From Monosporascus cannonballus (lineage: Eukaryota > Ascomycota > Sordariomycetes > Xylariales): a stretch of DNA of 64,000 nt. Below the pieces are notes generated by a model, which was not told the DNA's origin, ran no database searches, and saw only the letters and a program-made list of their open reading frames with translations. A program made the position numbers and the translations under genes. Each line of letters opens with the position of its first letter. Within the stretch, counting starts at the first letter, position 1. Shown here in pieces: positions 1 through 10,937 of the stretch. The stretch lies in assembly GCA_004154925.1 (NCBI GenBank), contig QJNS01000283.1, forward strand, positions 1 through 64,000, in the 5' to 3' direction.

Positions 1-1344
1 CCACGCATCCCTGTTAACCACCCACGTAAATTTTTACCCACCCACGGATACCCGTGGTAGGAAATTTTAGCGTGGGTGGGTGGGTAGTGCAAACCCTACC
101 GCGGAGCTCTCGGATGTTCCGCTCCCGGTCCGGGATGCTGCAGAGGCACAGGATCGACACGATGCAGTCGGCGGACGGACCCGTTCTCGATCCCCGCGCC
201 CTCGTCGCCTTCGTCCGTAACGCCCCTACTTCTCCGCGTCGCTGAGGTCCTCGATGCCCACGGACGCGATGCGGTATACGTCCGCGAGGCCGCCGGCCTC
301 GACGCGCCGTCGCAGGCTCGCGTACTAGGTCCTATTAGGCTCGACGCCGTAGACACGCATGATCACGTTCTCGTTCTCGTTCTCACCTCTCCGGCTTCTC
401 TCCTCCGAGTCTGACGGCTTTTGCTGCTGCTGCCGGTGGCGTCGGCAGCGGTCCGAGAACACGTGCACCCAGAACCCGGACCCGGCGCGGAGAGGAGAGC
501 AGCGGGAGGGTCCCGCGGAGCCCGGGATCCGCGCGCAGCAGGGCGAGCGCCGTCCCTGGGAGTCGCTTCGCGAACTGCCACAGGAAGAGTCAGGGGTCGA
601 GAAGCCCGCGGAGCGCTGTCCAGGTCCGGCCGGAGGGGAGGGAGGAGTTCGACATGGCCGGAGGGGAGAGATGGGGCTGGGAGGGAGGCGAGGGATTACT
701 TATGCAATCCACGTGGGGGAGCTTGTTGACAACCCCAGGGGCCCGAGGATGATTGGCGTGCTGCTTGTTACCTTAGACGGATAGGTGGAACGCGCGCGGG
801 GATCGCCGGAATGCCCACCGCCTATCAAGAGCACTGATGCAATACTCTTCAGAGAGAATTTTAGCATCCAGCTGTGACTTTTGCCAGCAGAGATATTGGA
901 ATATGGAAAGGTTAACTTTAAATACTTCGTAAGGGCTCAGAGCGCCGGCGCGCCGGAGAAGCTCCACTTCTGGGTTAGGACAAGTCCGGGACGATATACG
1001 GAGTCATCAGTATTACCCCCTCCTCGAATCAGATTCTTGCTCGAGATTGATATCCACGCCCAGTAATGGGATGTCCGAGACGAAGACTTGAAAATGACTT
1101 ATGTAGCTATTCTTGCAGATGGCTGTAGTGATGTAAGGCGCGTGGTGGGAACTAGTTCCAGCCGCCCTTCTGTTCAAGTTAAGCACTTATTACCTAAACC
1201 ACGGCAAAGAACAGCGCAACTAGCGCTAGCACAGGGGAGATGTAACCGTCACTAGAGTTCTCAGTTGGCAGCTATGGAGGAATACCGCTGTTTCAAGACG
1301 TATCATTTGTGGTATATTGCGCATTTCTCTATATCTATACATCA
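1..1344. other. Gene-free left edge, 3' side of the DnaJ gene
   Basis: No gene could be supported here. The first 90 bases hold an imperfect inverted repeat (listed separately). Bases 100-720 are clearly richer in G+C than what follows and keep several open frames on both strands, but none shows a recognisable domain, start or splice pattern. Bases 780-1340 are mixed composition and probably include the 3' untranslated region of the DnaJ gene that ends at 1345. Confidence 0.5.
17..85. repeat. Imperfect inverted repeat with CCACCCACG arms
   Basis: A core of ccacgg (42-47), a four-base loop and ccgtgg (52-57) is extended outward by A/T-rich segments and then by ccacccacg on the left (18-26) and cgtgggtgg on the right (71-79). 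The arms pair with only a few mismatches and small indels. It could be a fold-back element, the end of a small transposon, or a local palindrome. The left side is close to the window edge, so its full extent cannot be judged. Confidence 0.6.
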
Positions 1345-2754
1345 TCATAGTTCATCCTTCGTATTCGATCCGGAGCTAGTTAGCGGCTCGTCCGGTCTGC
1401 CGCTGTCCTTGTGTAGATCGATGCCGTACTTCCCCCGCCACTTCTGCCAGACGGCCCAGAACTCCTTCTCCATGCCCGGCTCCATCTGGTCGGGCAGCAC
1501 GACCACGTACTCGACGTAGAGCTTGCCGAATTTGGTCTCGTGGTACACCGAGTCGCCGTTCTCGTCCCAGACGGGCATGCCCTCGCCCTCGACGGTGTCG
1601 ACGTGACCCGGCTGCACGACTTCGCCACGCGCACGGCCCAGGCGCACGACGTGGCCGTCGAGGTGCGTCAGGTTGCGCGTCCAATCGCCCATCCAGGCCT
1701 CGCGCAGCGACAGCACCTCGCGCCAGTACAGGTCGTCGCCCTTGCGGCGGAAGAAGGCGCCGTCGACGCGGTCCGGGTTGTCCTCGGGGTCTTCGGGCTC
1801 GTTCTCGACGAGCACCACGTGCAGGTCGCCGGCAATGTAGTCCGGGCTCGCGTCGGCCTCGTTCTCGTAGATGATCTTGGCGCCGTTGGCGGCGCCGCGG
1901 TCGACGCGCACGCTGACCGTCGTCTGGCGCCGCACCACGCGGTTGCCGCCGCAAACGGGACACCGGTGCTTGATGGTCTTGCCGCGCCCGCCGCACGCGT
2001 CGCACTGCGTCTGGATCTGCTGGAACATCCCCGGGGCCAGCTGGTGCTTGATGACGCGCACGCCGTGGCCGCCGCAGGAACGGCACGTCTCGACGACGCC
2101 GTCGCGCGACCCCGTGCCGTCGCACTCCTCGCAGATCTGCTGCTTGTCCCACTGGAACTCGGTGTCCATGCCGTTGTAGAAGTCGCGCAGCGAGATGCCC
2201 ACGCGGATCTCCATGTCGCGGCCCCGCGGCTGCCCGCGCTGGTAGTGGCCCCCGCCACCGAAGAACCGGCTGAACAGGTCGAACGGGTCGTGGTGGTGGG
2301 CCCCGCCGCCTCCTTGTTGTTGTCGCTGCTTGAGCCCCTCGTACCCGTACTGGTCGTAGATCTTGCGCGATTCCGGGTCGATCAGCGCCTCGTAGGCTTC
2401 CGAGACTTCGACGAACTTGCCCTCGGCCGTCGAGTCGCCACTGTCGGGGGACTTTGTCAGCTTAGACGGTTCTACGAAGACACGTCTCTGATCCCTAGGT
2501 GTAGGGTGTTAGGGGCCAGACTCACGGGTTCTTGTCGGGGTGGTATTTCTTGCTGAGTTGTCGATAAGCCGACTTGATCTGCTTGTCGTTGGCATTGCGA
2601 TCTATGCCGAGGACCTGCAGGGTAATGGCTTAGTCTTTGGTCGTTAGGGTGGAAACCGGTGGTGTTTTGTTACCTTGTAGTAGTCCTCCGCGCAGAGGAC
2701 GAATTGCGCAAAGGCGAGGCAAAGGAGCAGTAGAGCTGCCCCGTGGAATAGCAT
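1345..2754 (-). CDS. ER-luminal DnaJ (Hsp40) co-chaperone, Scj1/ERdj3-like, KDEL-terminated
   Basis: Predicted exons on the minus strand are 2754-2674, 2614-2526 and 2440-1345, giving 421 residues. The start has a hydrophobic signal peptide ([17 protein letters not shown]). A J domain follows with the HPD triad in [11 protein letters not shown], then a Gly/Phe-rich linker, four zinc-binding repeats ([32 protein letters not shown]), a DnaJ C-terminal substrate-binding domain, and the retention signal KDEL directly before the stop. The family stimulates the ER Hsp70 (BiP/Kar2) during folding and ER-associated degradation. Signal peptide plus KDEL place it firmly in the ER lumen. The fourth zinc repeat ends in GNR rather than GxG, which is common. 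Both introns lie in the J-domain part. The gene is divergent from Prp2. Scj1 orthology is inferred from architecture. Confidence 0.93.
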
Positions 2755-3665
2755 CTTTGCCAGTCGCTGGGCAGAGGCAAGCAGGTCTGTTCGCTGGGCA
2801 AATGTTATGGAATCATAGGGGCAAAAATTTGGACAGTGGCCTTCTCCGACGAAAGGCTGCCTGTTCTTCTATATAAGTAAGTGACTTGTAAAATGATATA
2901 TTATGGCCTTCACAAAACGGTCCTGCCAGCGTGTTAAAACGACTTGGGGCTTTGAATTGAACTGAGCTTCAACTGATAAGATAAGAAAAGTCTCACTAAA
3001 GCCTTGGCATGCATCCTACTTGTCTGATTGGTTGCTATTTTCTCAAAGCGGAAATCATCCTTTCAAATACTCCTTGATATGTCTTATTGCATATACGGTA
3101 ATAAAATAACCTAGAACTAGATTGTGTACCAAGTACCCAGGTATATATATATATGCAACAGCGAGTACAATTAGAAATCTGTGCATCCGATGGCACGAGA
3201 AGTACCGAGAACTATCTTCGTTTAAACCAGTCCTTTTTTCCGAAGATCCAGCAAAGCAGAGGGGGGGGGTGTAGATGGGTTGGTGGATTAGCGAAAACAC
3301 CAATCACGAGCACAAGAAGTCCCCCTTGATATTTATCTATCGAGGGTAGGACCCGAATGGTCACCACCGGGACACCCGATTAAGGCTGGCTCGGGGGGCA
3401 TTAGTGTTAAGATGTTTGCCTCGCATCATCATCATCGACCTCGTTTCCGCAAAACTACAGCCATTCATTTACTACGTTCTTTGGGTAATTCGCTGTGGCC
3501 CAGAGGAAAATAGTCGCATGGGCAATTGCACCGCCTGGTTTTATCTGTCGTCGCTTGTCCTATGCGGGCTAGCCAATATTCCGGCTGTCTTTGCCCAGTA
3601 CGTCGCCATTGGCCTGGACACTCTCCTCCGACGCCACCTCCCGTTAAACGACATCGTCCGCCGCC
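2755..3665. promoter_or_regulatory. Shared divergent promoter region, DnaJ chaperone and Prp2 helicase
   Basis: This 0.9 kb lies between two divergent start codons. It contains a CAGCGTG core near the DnaJ gene (listed separately), a short TA repeat around 3141-3155 and a G-run near 3261. No intact coding sequence is seen. In the last 250 bases one frame stays open and ends in a stop just after the Prp2 start, but it is not in the Prp2 frame; the Prp2 frame itself has a TAA at 3645. Confidence 0.6.
2927..2933 (+). promoter_or_regulatory. Candidate unfolded-protein-response element core (CAGCGTG)
   Basis: The heptamer matches the core of the yeast unfolded-protein-response element and sits 173 bp upstream of the DnaJ start codon, in the opposite orientation to that gene. 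ER co-chaperones are typical Hac1 targets, so position and gene function agree. A seven-base match has perhaps a one in ten chance of occurring in a spacer this size, so this remains a suggestion. Confidence 0.35.
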
Positions 3666-6600
3666 ATGAGTGCTAAACGGTATGCTTTCGTCCCTATGGA
3701 TGAAGAAGAAGTAGGCCCTCAAAAAGTCGAGAAGGAAAAGAAAAGGCGGAAGCACCGCCATCGCGACGAAGACTCCCACCGCAGCTCGCGTCGTGCTCGA
3801 AGCCGTAGCCGAAGTCGTAGCCGGTCGCCGCGCCGCGAATCCCATAGACTCCGTCCTAAAGCACTGAGGAGACGTGGCAGCGACGACCACGATGATCGAT
3901 GGGGTGATGAGGCGGAGTCCGAGTCTCCCCCCCCAGGAGATGAGGAGCCCGAATTCCAAGAGTCGGCTTCCAAGCGCGTAAAGCTAAGCCATGACGACCA
4001 AAGGGACGGCGACGGACGTGGCGATGGCTCAGAGTCTGACACGTCTCGCGATCGAAAAGAAGCGGAAGCCTTTGCTAAGCGCCTGAAGGAACGCGACGAG
4101 CAGAAATCCAAGAAGACCGACAACAACAACAACAACAACAAGGGCGGCAAGGAACGTCAACGACTAGCCGAAGAACTTGCCTCGAACCGTGCTGCCATGC
4201 CCGACCTGCGCGAGCGATCTCGGCAGAACTACCTCAAGAAGCGCGAGGCGGAGCGCTTAGCTCTGCTGCGCAAACAAGTAGCCGAGGAGACGGCCGAGCT
4301 ACGAAGTGGCATACGGTTATCCGAGCGAGAGAAAGCCGAGTTTGCGAAGAACCGAGAGATTTTGCGACTCGCTGAAGAGCGCTTGAAGATCGATGACCAT
4401 CGCGATGGCTACTACATGCCTGAAGATTACATCACCGAGAAAGGCAAGATAGATAAAAGGCGCAAAGAGGAGGCACTCTACAAGCGCTATGTGGAGAGGG
4501 ACGAGTACGGCCAGGAGAAATTCGTCACTGAGCACGAAGAGTGGGAACGGGAACAAGCTCAAAAGGCGAAAGCGCAAATCAACCGCGCCGAGCGCGAGTA
4601 CGAAGGGGATTACGACCTGGTCCTCGATGAAGACCAGTTCATTCAGTGGAGCCACGATACAACCTTGGCTGGCGAGGGTAAAACCCTGACCAAGGAACAA
4701 CGGTTCTTAGAGGCTCAGATTGAAGCTGCCGAGAAGAAGGCGCTGTCCATCCAGGAGACCCGAAAGAGTCTACCTATTTACGCTTACCGAGACGAGTTCA
4801 TCGCTGCCATGGAGCAGCACCAGATCCTCATTATCGTTGGTGAAACCGGTAGCGGAAAGACTACACAGCTGCCACAATATCTGCATGAAGCAGGCTACAC
4901 GAAAGATGGCCGCAAAGTCGGATGCACCCAGCCCCGACGAGTTGCAGCTATGAGCGTAGCTGCTCGAGTTGCAGAAGAAATGGGGGTCAAGGTTGGTAGC
5001 GAAGTGGGTTACTCTATCCGATTCGAAGACAACACAAGCGACAAAACCATCCTGAAGTATATGACCGACGGTATGTTATTACGAGAATTCATGACGGAGC
5101 CCGATCTCGCTGGTTATTCGGCATTGATGATCGATGAGGCCCACGAGAGAACTGTCCACACGGACATCTTGCTAGCCTTAGTCAAGGATCTATCGAGGGA
5201 GCGGCCGGATCTGAAGTTACTGATATCCTCTGCTACAATGAACGCGGAGAAGTTCGCCACGTACTTTGACGACGCGCCGATCTTCAACATCCCGGGTCGG
5301 AGATATCCCGTCGATATATACTATACTCCGGCACCAGAAGCTAATTACCTGGCTGCCGCCATCACTACTATTTTCCAGATCCATACGACGCAGGGCGCCG
5401 GTGATATTCTTGTGTTCTTGACGGGTCAAGATGAAATCGAAGCGGCAGAACAGGAACTTACAGAGACAGCGAGGAAATTGGGCAATCGGGTGAAAGAGCT
5501 GATAATATGTCCGATTTACGCGAACCTCCCCTCGGACCTGCAGTCAAAGATCTTCGAGCCTACGCCGCCAAACGCGCGCAAGGTTGTACTTGCTACGAAC
5601 ATTGCCGAGACGAGTTTGACAATCGACGGTATCGTCTACGTTATAGACCCTGGCTATGTCAAGGAGAATGTCTTCAACCCGGCGACGGGTATGTCGAACC
5701 TCGTCGTCGTCCCCTGTTCCCGAGCCTCTGCCAATCAGCGGAGTGGTCGAGCCGGTCGTGTAGGCCCCGGGAAATGTTTCCGCCTCTATACGAAGTACGC
5801 CTATTTCAACGAGATGGACGAATCAACAACGCCCGAGATCCAGCGCACCAATCTCAACAGCATCGTCTTGCTCCTGAAGTCTTTGGGTATTAACCAGCTT
5901 CTTGAGTTTGAATTCATGGACCCACCGCCCACGGAGTCTCTGATTGGAGCTCTTAACCAGCTTTTCGCCCTCCAGGCGCTGAACCACAAGGGAGAGTTGA
6001 CGAAGGTGGGGAGGCAGATGGCCGAGTTCCCGACCGACCCCATGCTCGCCAAAGCTGTCCTCGCCGCGGACAAGTTCAAGTGCGTCGATGAGGTCCTCTC
6101 GATCGTGTCGATGCTCAGCGAGGCGTCGGCGCTGTTCTTCCGGCCCAAGGACAAGAAGATACACGCAGATAGCGCGCGCAACCGGTTCACGGTCAAGGAG
6201 GGCGGGGACCACCTGACGCTGCTCAACATCTGGAACCAGTGGGTGGAGAGCGACTTCTCACCGGTGTGGGCGCGCGAGAACTTTCTGCAGCAGCGGTCGC
6301 TGACGCGGGCGCGGGACGTGCGGGACCAGCTGGCAAAGCTGTGCGAGCGCGTCGAGGTGGCCCCTTCGAGCAGCGGCGGCGGCCTTTCCAACATCGAGCC
6401 CGTCAAGAAGGCGCTCACGGCGGGCTTCTTCCCAAACGCCGCCGTCATGCAGCGCGATGGCCACAGCTACCGCACCGTCAAGAACAACACCACCGTCTAC
6501 ATCCACCCGAGCTCCGTGCTCGCACGCTCCGACCCCCCCGAGAAGACCGTCATCTACTACGAGCTCGTCCAGACCACCAAGGAGTACATGCGCGGCTGCC

Positions 6601-6710
6601 TGCCCGTCGAGCGCCGCTGGCTCAGCGAAGTCGCGCCCCACTTCCACAAGAGGAAGGACATCGAGGATCTCGACGACCGCAAGAAGTTGCCAAAGCAGGC
6701 CGGCAGGTAG
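3666..6710 (+). CDS. DEAH-box pre-mRNA-splicing ATPase, Prp2/DHX16 family
   Basis: A single exon of 1014 residues. Residues about 1-60 are Arg/Ser/Lys-rich, as in spliceosomal factors, and a stretch of six Asn follows near residue 153. Helicase motifs are in order: [10 protein letters not shown] (motif I, about 391), DEAH (motif II, about 489), SAT (motif III, about 521) and QRSGRAGR (motif VI, about 690). Winged-helix, ratchet (HA2) and OB-fold regions follow to the end. The contexts [20 protein letters not shown] and [16 protein letters not shown] fit Prp2/DHX16 better than Prp16, Prp22 or Prp43. The enzyme remodels the activated spliceosome before the first catalytic step. The start codon has a good context (CCGCCATGA) with an in-frame TAA 21 bases upstream, so the roughly 100-residue N-terminal domain seen in human DHX16 is absent from this model; a missed 5' exon is possible. 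Confidence 0.93.
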   Translation: MSAKRYAFVPMDEEEVGPQKVEKEKKRRKHRHRDEDSHRSSRRARSRSRSRSRSPRRESHRLRPKALRRRGSDDHDDRWGDEAESESPPPGDEEPEFQESASKRVKLSHDDQRDGDGRGDGSESDTSRDRKEAEAFAKRLKERDEQKSKKTDNNNNNNKGGKERQRLAEELASNRAAMPDLRERSRQNYLKKREAERLALLRKQVAEETAELRSGIRLSEREKAEFAKNREILRLAEERLKIDDHRDGYYMPEDYITEKGKIDKRRKEEALYKRYVERDEYGQEKFVTEHEEWEREQAQKAKAQINRAEREYEGDYDLVLDEDQFIQWSHDTTLAGEGKTLTKEQRFLEAQIEAAEKKALSIQETRKSLPIYAYRDEFIAAMEQHQILIIVGETGSGKTTQLPQYLHEAGYTKDGRKVGCTQPRRVAAMSVAARVAEEMGVKVGSEVGYSIRFEDNTSDKTILKYMTDGMLLREFMTEPDLAGYSALMIDEAHERTVHTDILLALVKDLSRERPDLKLLISSATMNAEKFATYFDDAPIFNIPGRRYPVDIYYTPAPEANYLAAAITTIFQIHTTQGAGDILVFLTGQDEIEAAEQELTETARKLGNRVKELIICPIYANLPSDLQSKIFEPTPPNARKVVLATNIAETSLTIDGIVYVIDPGYVKENVFNPATGMSNLVVVPCSRASANQRSGRAGRVGPGKCFRLYTKYAYFNEMDESTTPEIQRTNLNSIVLLLKSLGINQLLEFEFMDPPPTESLIGALNQLFALQALNHKGELTKVGRQMAEFPTDPMLAKAVLAADKFKCVDEVLSIVSMLSEASALFFRPKDKKIHADSARNRFTVKEGGDHLTLLNIWNQWVESDFSPVWARENFLQQRSLTRARDVRDQLAKLCERVEVAPSSSGGGLSNIEPVKKALTAGFFPNAAVMQRDGHSYRTVKNNTTVYIHPSSVLARSDPPEKTVIYYELVQTTKEYMRGCLPVERRWLSEVAPHFHKRKDIEDLDDRKKLPKQAGR
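4122..4139 (+). repeat. (AAC)6 microsatellite inside the Prp2 gene
   Basis: Six AAC codons encode an Asn run in the charged, probably disordered N-terminal region of the helicase. Being a trinucleotide repeat, length changes would keep the frame. Confidence 0.85.
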
Positions 6711-9110
6711 GGTCGTTTGGGTTGGGTTGGTGGGGAACTGAGGTTTAATGGTGCGTAGAGTACGGATAGTAGAGTTACGTCAGGTACGGGCATGTTGGGA
6801 TTTAGGAGTTTACCGGGAGACATAATAGCATGGCGTGGGTATAGTACAAGGTCCTCCCCTGCTTGATTAGTCTTGAGAATCCGCCCGCATGTTAGCAATA
6901 TCCCATATCAATTGGGAAACAGAGATGGGAATTCAAGATTTTCTATCGTGTTTTACCCCTTATCGAAGACAACTATCGGAGAAAATACAATTCGTACGAT
7001 CGGGGGCGGTTGCGGATAGTCTAATTACTACATCGAGACGGTAATTGCCATAATTGCAAGCCAGACAGAATATATCGATTACGAGGAGACAACAGGTCAG
7101 CCAGCCTGAGTAATAACACGGCTTCGCTAGCGGTAACTAGACGCGGCAGTAATAATCAACATGTATTAAGACGAAACGGCCGGGCCCAAAGACAGATGAG
7201 AAGAGAACCTCTTCGTGTGGCTGGCGAGGCATATGTTCGCGGTAGCATATTCTGATAGTGAAGATCATCAGGGCGTAATGTAATCTCCGCCGCCCTCCCC
7301 AACGCCCACCGCGGGAAATATTACTATTGGTGGATACGTGGTTCTCGCCATGAACGATGCTGTTTTTCTGGGGGTGTGTTTGGAGAGAAAATGCTAATAG
7401 ATAGGAAGAGCGCGTAGTAGAGATTGATATAGACATAACCCTAAAAGGCGAGGGGTGTCTCTTGGGATTGGTCCACAGGATATAGTTCAAAGCTGACATT
7501 TACTATCTGGGCACTGTGTGTAACCATATGTGGCAACCATACATCTCGAGTATGCTTGCTGATTTCATCGCGTAGACTTTTCTCCCTTCGATCACAAACT
7601 ATGATGCCGTCACCCCCTCTTATTCGTTGGTAGCAAACCTGTCTCTTTAATGGGTACTTTATAGTTTCATAGGCGCAAAAACGGCAGAATAACGTCTGTG
7701 GCCGTCCACGTACTTAAGTCGCCCGCTAGGGCTTCTACTCTTACCTTCTCTTCCTATAGTTTTACCTTCGTCGCCGGCTTTGACGTAGTCAGTCTTACTC
7801 TAAGGAACCCTTGCCCCCAGCCCCTTTAACGTACCGGTTTCGATGGGTTTCTCAAAACAACCTGGAATAATCCACTAGTTTTCAGAGTTCGATACTATTT
7901 TGGTATTTGGGATTTGCGTGAGGTATAATGATCGGCTACAAAGGCGAATGAATTCCTGTTAGTGGAATTGTCGTGAACAGAGCCGTATGTTGAGACCGAT
8001 AGTGTCTGATGCTCCCTATCTAATGCAGAATAGGCCGTTATCTCGTCCTCACTCTGACCAACTCTATTAAAGCAACCGTCTAGCCTTGATCCAAGCCAGA
8101 GCAAACGCTCATTTTCGCAAAGCAAGGCACCATGCCTGCTTGCTCATCTTCGACGTTCTGTGACAATAGCAAGGCTATCCTTCTCGGTGGTCCAAAGGTG
8201 AATAGCTGGTTATGCCTGTAACGTTGGCAGGACAAACCCGTTCGAAGATTCCGCCAGTACGGAGCATATCACTCGCCAACCTTTTCCATAACCGGCTACT
8301 TGTGTCGGAAAGATCATGTGCGTTGTTCGGGCTAACCGTTGCATTTATTAATCACTTCCCTAGCTGATATCCAGAGTGAAAAATCCTGCCAAACATCACC
8401 TCCTTTCTTGAGACTCATGAAATGCATAGCGCTCCCACAGTCCCCACTGCGTAAAGATAGCCCGACACGGCTAACCCATTTACAGGCAAAGGAGGCCGGG
8501 ATCAACGGGGCGGTCTCCACAGCTCCGAAGCGATTCTTCGAACTGCCTAGCACAACAGGGTCCGTTAATCAAAGGGCTGGTCCCGAGCCGAGGCTCCAAT
8601 GGACGACAGCCTGGACTGGATTGCTCTACCGCCTCATTCAGACCTGTAGCATAACTCAGCTACAGTAACGTAGCAGGAAGTGCTATACAAAGTGGCATCG
8701 ACGACCCTTGTGCTTCGTTGCGATCCTCGGTAGGCCATGAATGTATATGGCTCTAGGTAGATAGGTGAAGAGACGCTTCCGCGGTCAATCGGGGCCATCC
8801 AAAGTATAAGTAGACATGGAAACCATAATGCTTTCTTGCTGAATCTCCATATGATCTCCGTCCATGCATTCCTTTTTCAAGCTCTCCGCCTAGAGCTGTT
8901 AACATTCGATACATCCTGGTCTTGATTTGATTTGCTAAGCGCCTCCTCTCAGATGCGCTGTCCCGCCACATATGCGGCGTTTAGCGCCCTGGGCTGGACG
9001 GTCCATTCTGCGCCTCGGGAACACGTCCGCGTGGGCTCGCCAGCTCACTGGTGACAGGTCTCCCGCCAGCATCCCCTAGAACGACAGTGACCCGGAGGGT
9101 CGTGCAGCGG
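6711..9110. other. Intergenic region without recognisable genes
   Basis: About 2.4 kb between Prp2 and the lipoxygenase relic. The first few hundred bases are presumably the Prp2 3' untranslated region. Short frames exist on both strands, but none has domain-like sequence, codon bias or plausible splice structure. A TAGGTAG-type motif occurs near 8755. Confidence 0.55.
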
Positions 9111-9113
9111 GCG

Positions 9114-10937
9114 TGGGTGAGCGGCGAGCCGGCTTCGGCTATGGGCCGTCTCTCATCGGCGAAGCTGCACCTTTTCCCAATGACACTCTGGGTGACACTT
9201 GGGCCGCCTAAGATTACTCCGCGTGGGAGGTGGACAGAAATCAGATTGACGCTGCCGTCGCCGAGGACGTAGAGGCTACCACTGCGGCCATACAGGCTGT
9301 AAGCTCACATGCCTTCCACCAGAGGATTCTCTGCTCACTCAAGTGTTTCTAGAATGGTGGATTAAAGGCATTCGATGACTACGTCAGTATCCTCTACGGG
9401 GGTACGTGGAAGAACTCGAACCCCCTTGGGGAGACGCAAGGCACCATGACGAATTCCACACAGGACCTCCTCTTCAGCATGAAGAGGTTGAGTCAGAACC
9501 CATACCCGCTTGAGCTCGTCAAGCCCTCCGACCCTCTACCTTTCGACGTCCCGGAGGACCTAGCACCACGGATTGTGGGCGTCTCACTAGACGAACTTCA
9601 CAAGAGCGGCAGCTTGTTCGTTGTCGACCGTAACTTCCTCCTTGTCAGGCGAGCAGACTAGCTAACAACTGTATAGACCGCTACTAGAACGAGCTGAAGA
9701 AAACTACTGTCCAGCCGCAGCGCTATGGCGCGGCCTCCTCCGCATATTTTTATATTCATCCTGAGTCAGGTGATTTCTTGCCGCTCGCGATCGGACTAAT
9801 GCCGGGAGCGACCTCGCCTACTCCCCGCTTGACGACCCAACCTACTGGCTGCTCGCCAAGATGATATTCAACGTGAACGATTTCTTCCACGCGCAAACGT
9901 TCCACCTGGTTGTGACTCACGACGTTTTCGAGGCGGTTCACCTGGCTGCGCTGCGCACTCTGAGCGAAAAGCATCCGGTCATGATCATCCTTGAGCGCTT
10001 GATGCTGCAAGGGTTCTCTTCTCGCGTGTAGGTGTACCCAAACCCTCTCGCTGTCCACGTTCGTGCCATCTGCTAACAACCACCAACAGCGTCAGCGAAG
10101 AACTGTGTTTTAACCCAGGCGGCACTGGGATCAGCTGTTCTACGTGAACAACATCGGGTACGTCGCTAGCTGTGAGCGAGACTTTTTACTGGGCCCATTG
10201 CTAAAGTCTTATCAAGTGCAGGGACTACGTCACTAACAACTGGCCGACCCGTGGGGTGTACCAGGGCGGATACTTGGGGAACGATTTTCAGGCCCCGTGG
10301 GCTCGTAGATGGGAATAACGAGTTCAGGTTCAGATCCAAGAAATCTACCGCGACTACTTCGTCGCGTTCGTCGACTCGTACTACGCGTCCGACGATGACG
10401 TGATCGCGGACTCCGAGCTATAGAACTCGTTCGCCGAGGCGCCCGTTGCCAAGGTCGTTGACTTTCCTGCGGTTTAGTAACGAAGGATGTCTTCGTGACG
10501 TGTTGACGCACTTCGGCTTCATCGTCAGCGTCATCCACTACGGTCTTAATGGAGGCGACCCTGTCGGCTTTAAGGCGACACTGCCTTTCCACCTTAACGC
10601 CATGTACGCGTCGCTTCTGACTGAGAAGGGCGTTACGGACCTCTTACTGTTCCTGGTCCCTGCTGAGTATGCCGTGCACTATATCGTATTTATAGCTACC
10701 TTTAACAGGCTATTTTACTGGACTTTGGGGTGTATACTGGAGTATGTGCCTTTGGATGAATTGTTGCTGGAGAGGTTTAATAAGGAGACGCGTGTTGTCG
10801 CTGCTGACTTCGGTGCCAGGATGAACGGGCTGAGCATTGAGATCCGTACCCGGGACTTTGACGAGAAGGGACTCGGTATGCCTTTCATTTACCGGACATC
10901 CGATCCGGGCTACGCCCCTTACTTCTCTGCCGTTTAG
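9114..10937 (+). pseudogene. Decayed lipoxygenase gene (fungal Fe/Mn lipoxygenase family)
   Basis: Successive reading frames spell a lipoxygenase. In order: an N-terminal stretch to 9298; intron 9299-9352; an exon with GGLKAFDDYV and a phrase around LFSMKRLSQNPYPL; intron 9630-9676; SPLDDPTYWLLAKMIF and FHLVVTHDVFEAVH; intron 10028-10089; CFNPGG; intron 10158-10221; then VIHYGLN and a terminal Val. The ligand positions are intact: His at 9904 and 9919 (H-x4-H), His at 10536 and Asn at 10548 (H-x3-N), and the C-terminal Val. Breaks are stops at 9209, 9685, 10316 and 10421 and frame shifts near 9791, 10124 and 10470. The family dioxygenates polyunsaturated fatty acids. The 5' end is not identified. 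The level of damage rules out a functional enzyme unless sequencing errors are extreme. Confidence 0.85.

Noticed and set aside
1540..2556. Long plus-strand frame of 338 codons
   Set aside because: It is the antisense shadow of the DnaJ gene. The Ala/Val/Leu/His-rich text comes from G+C-rich third positions, and no domain is recognisable.
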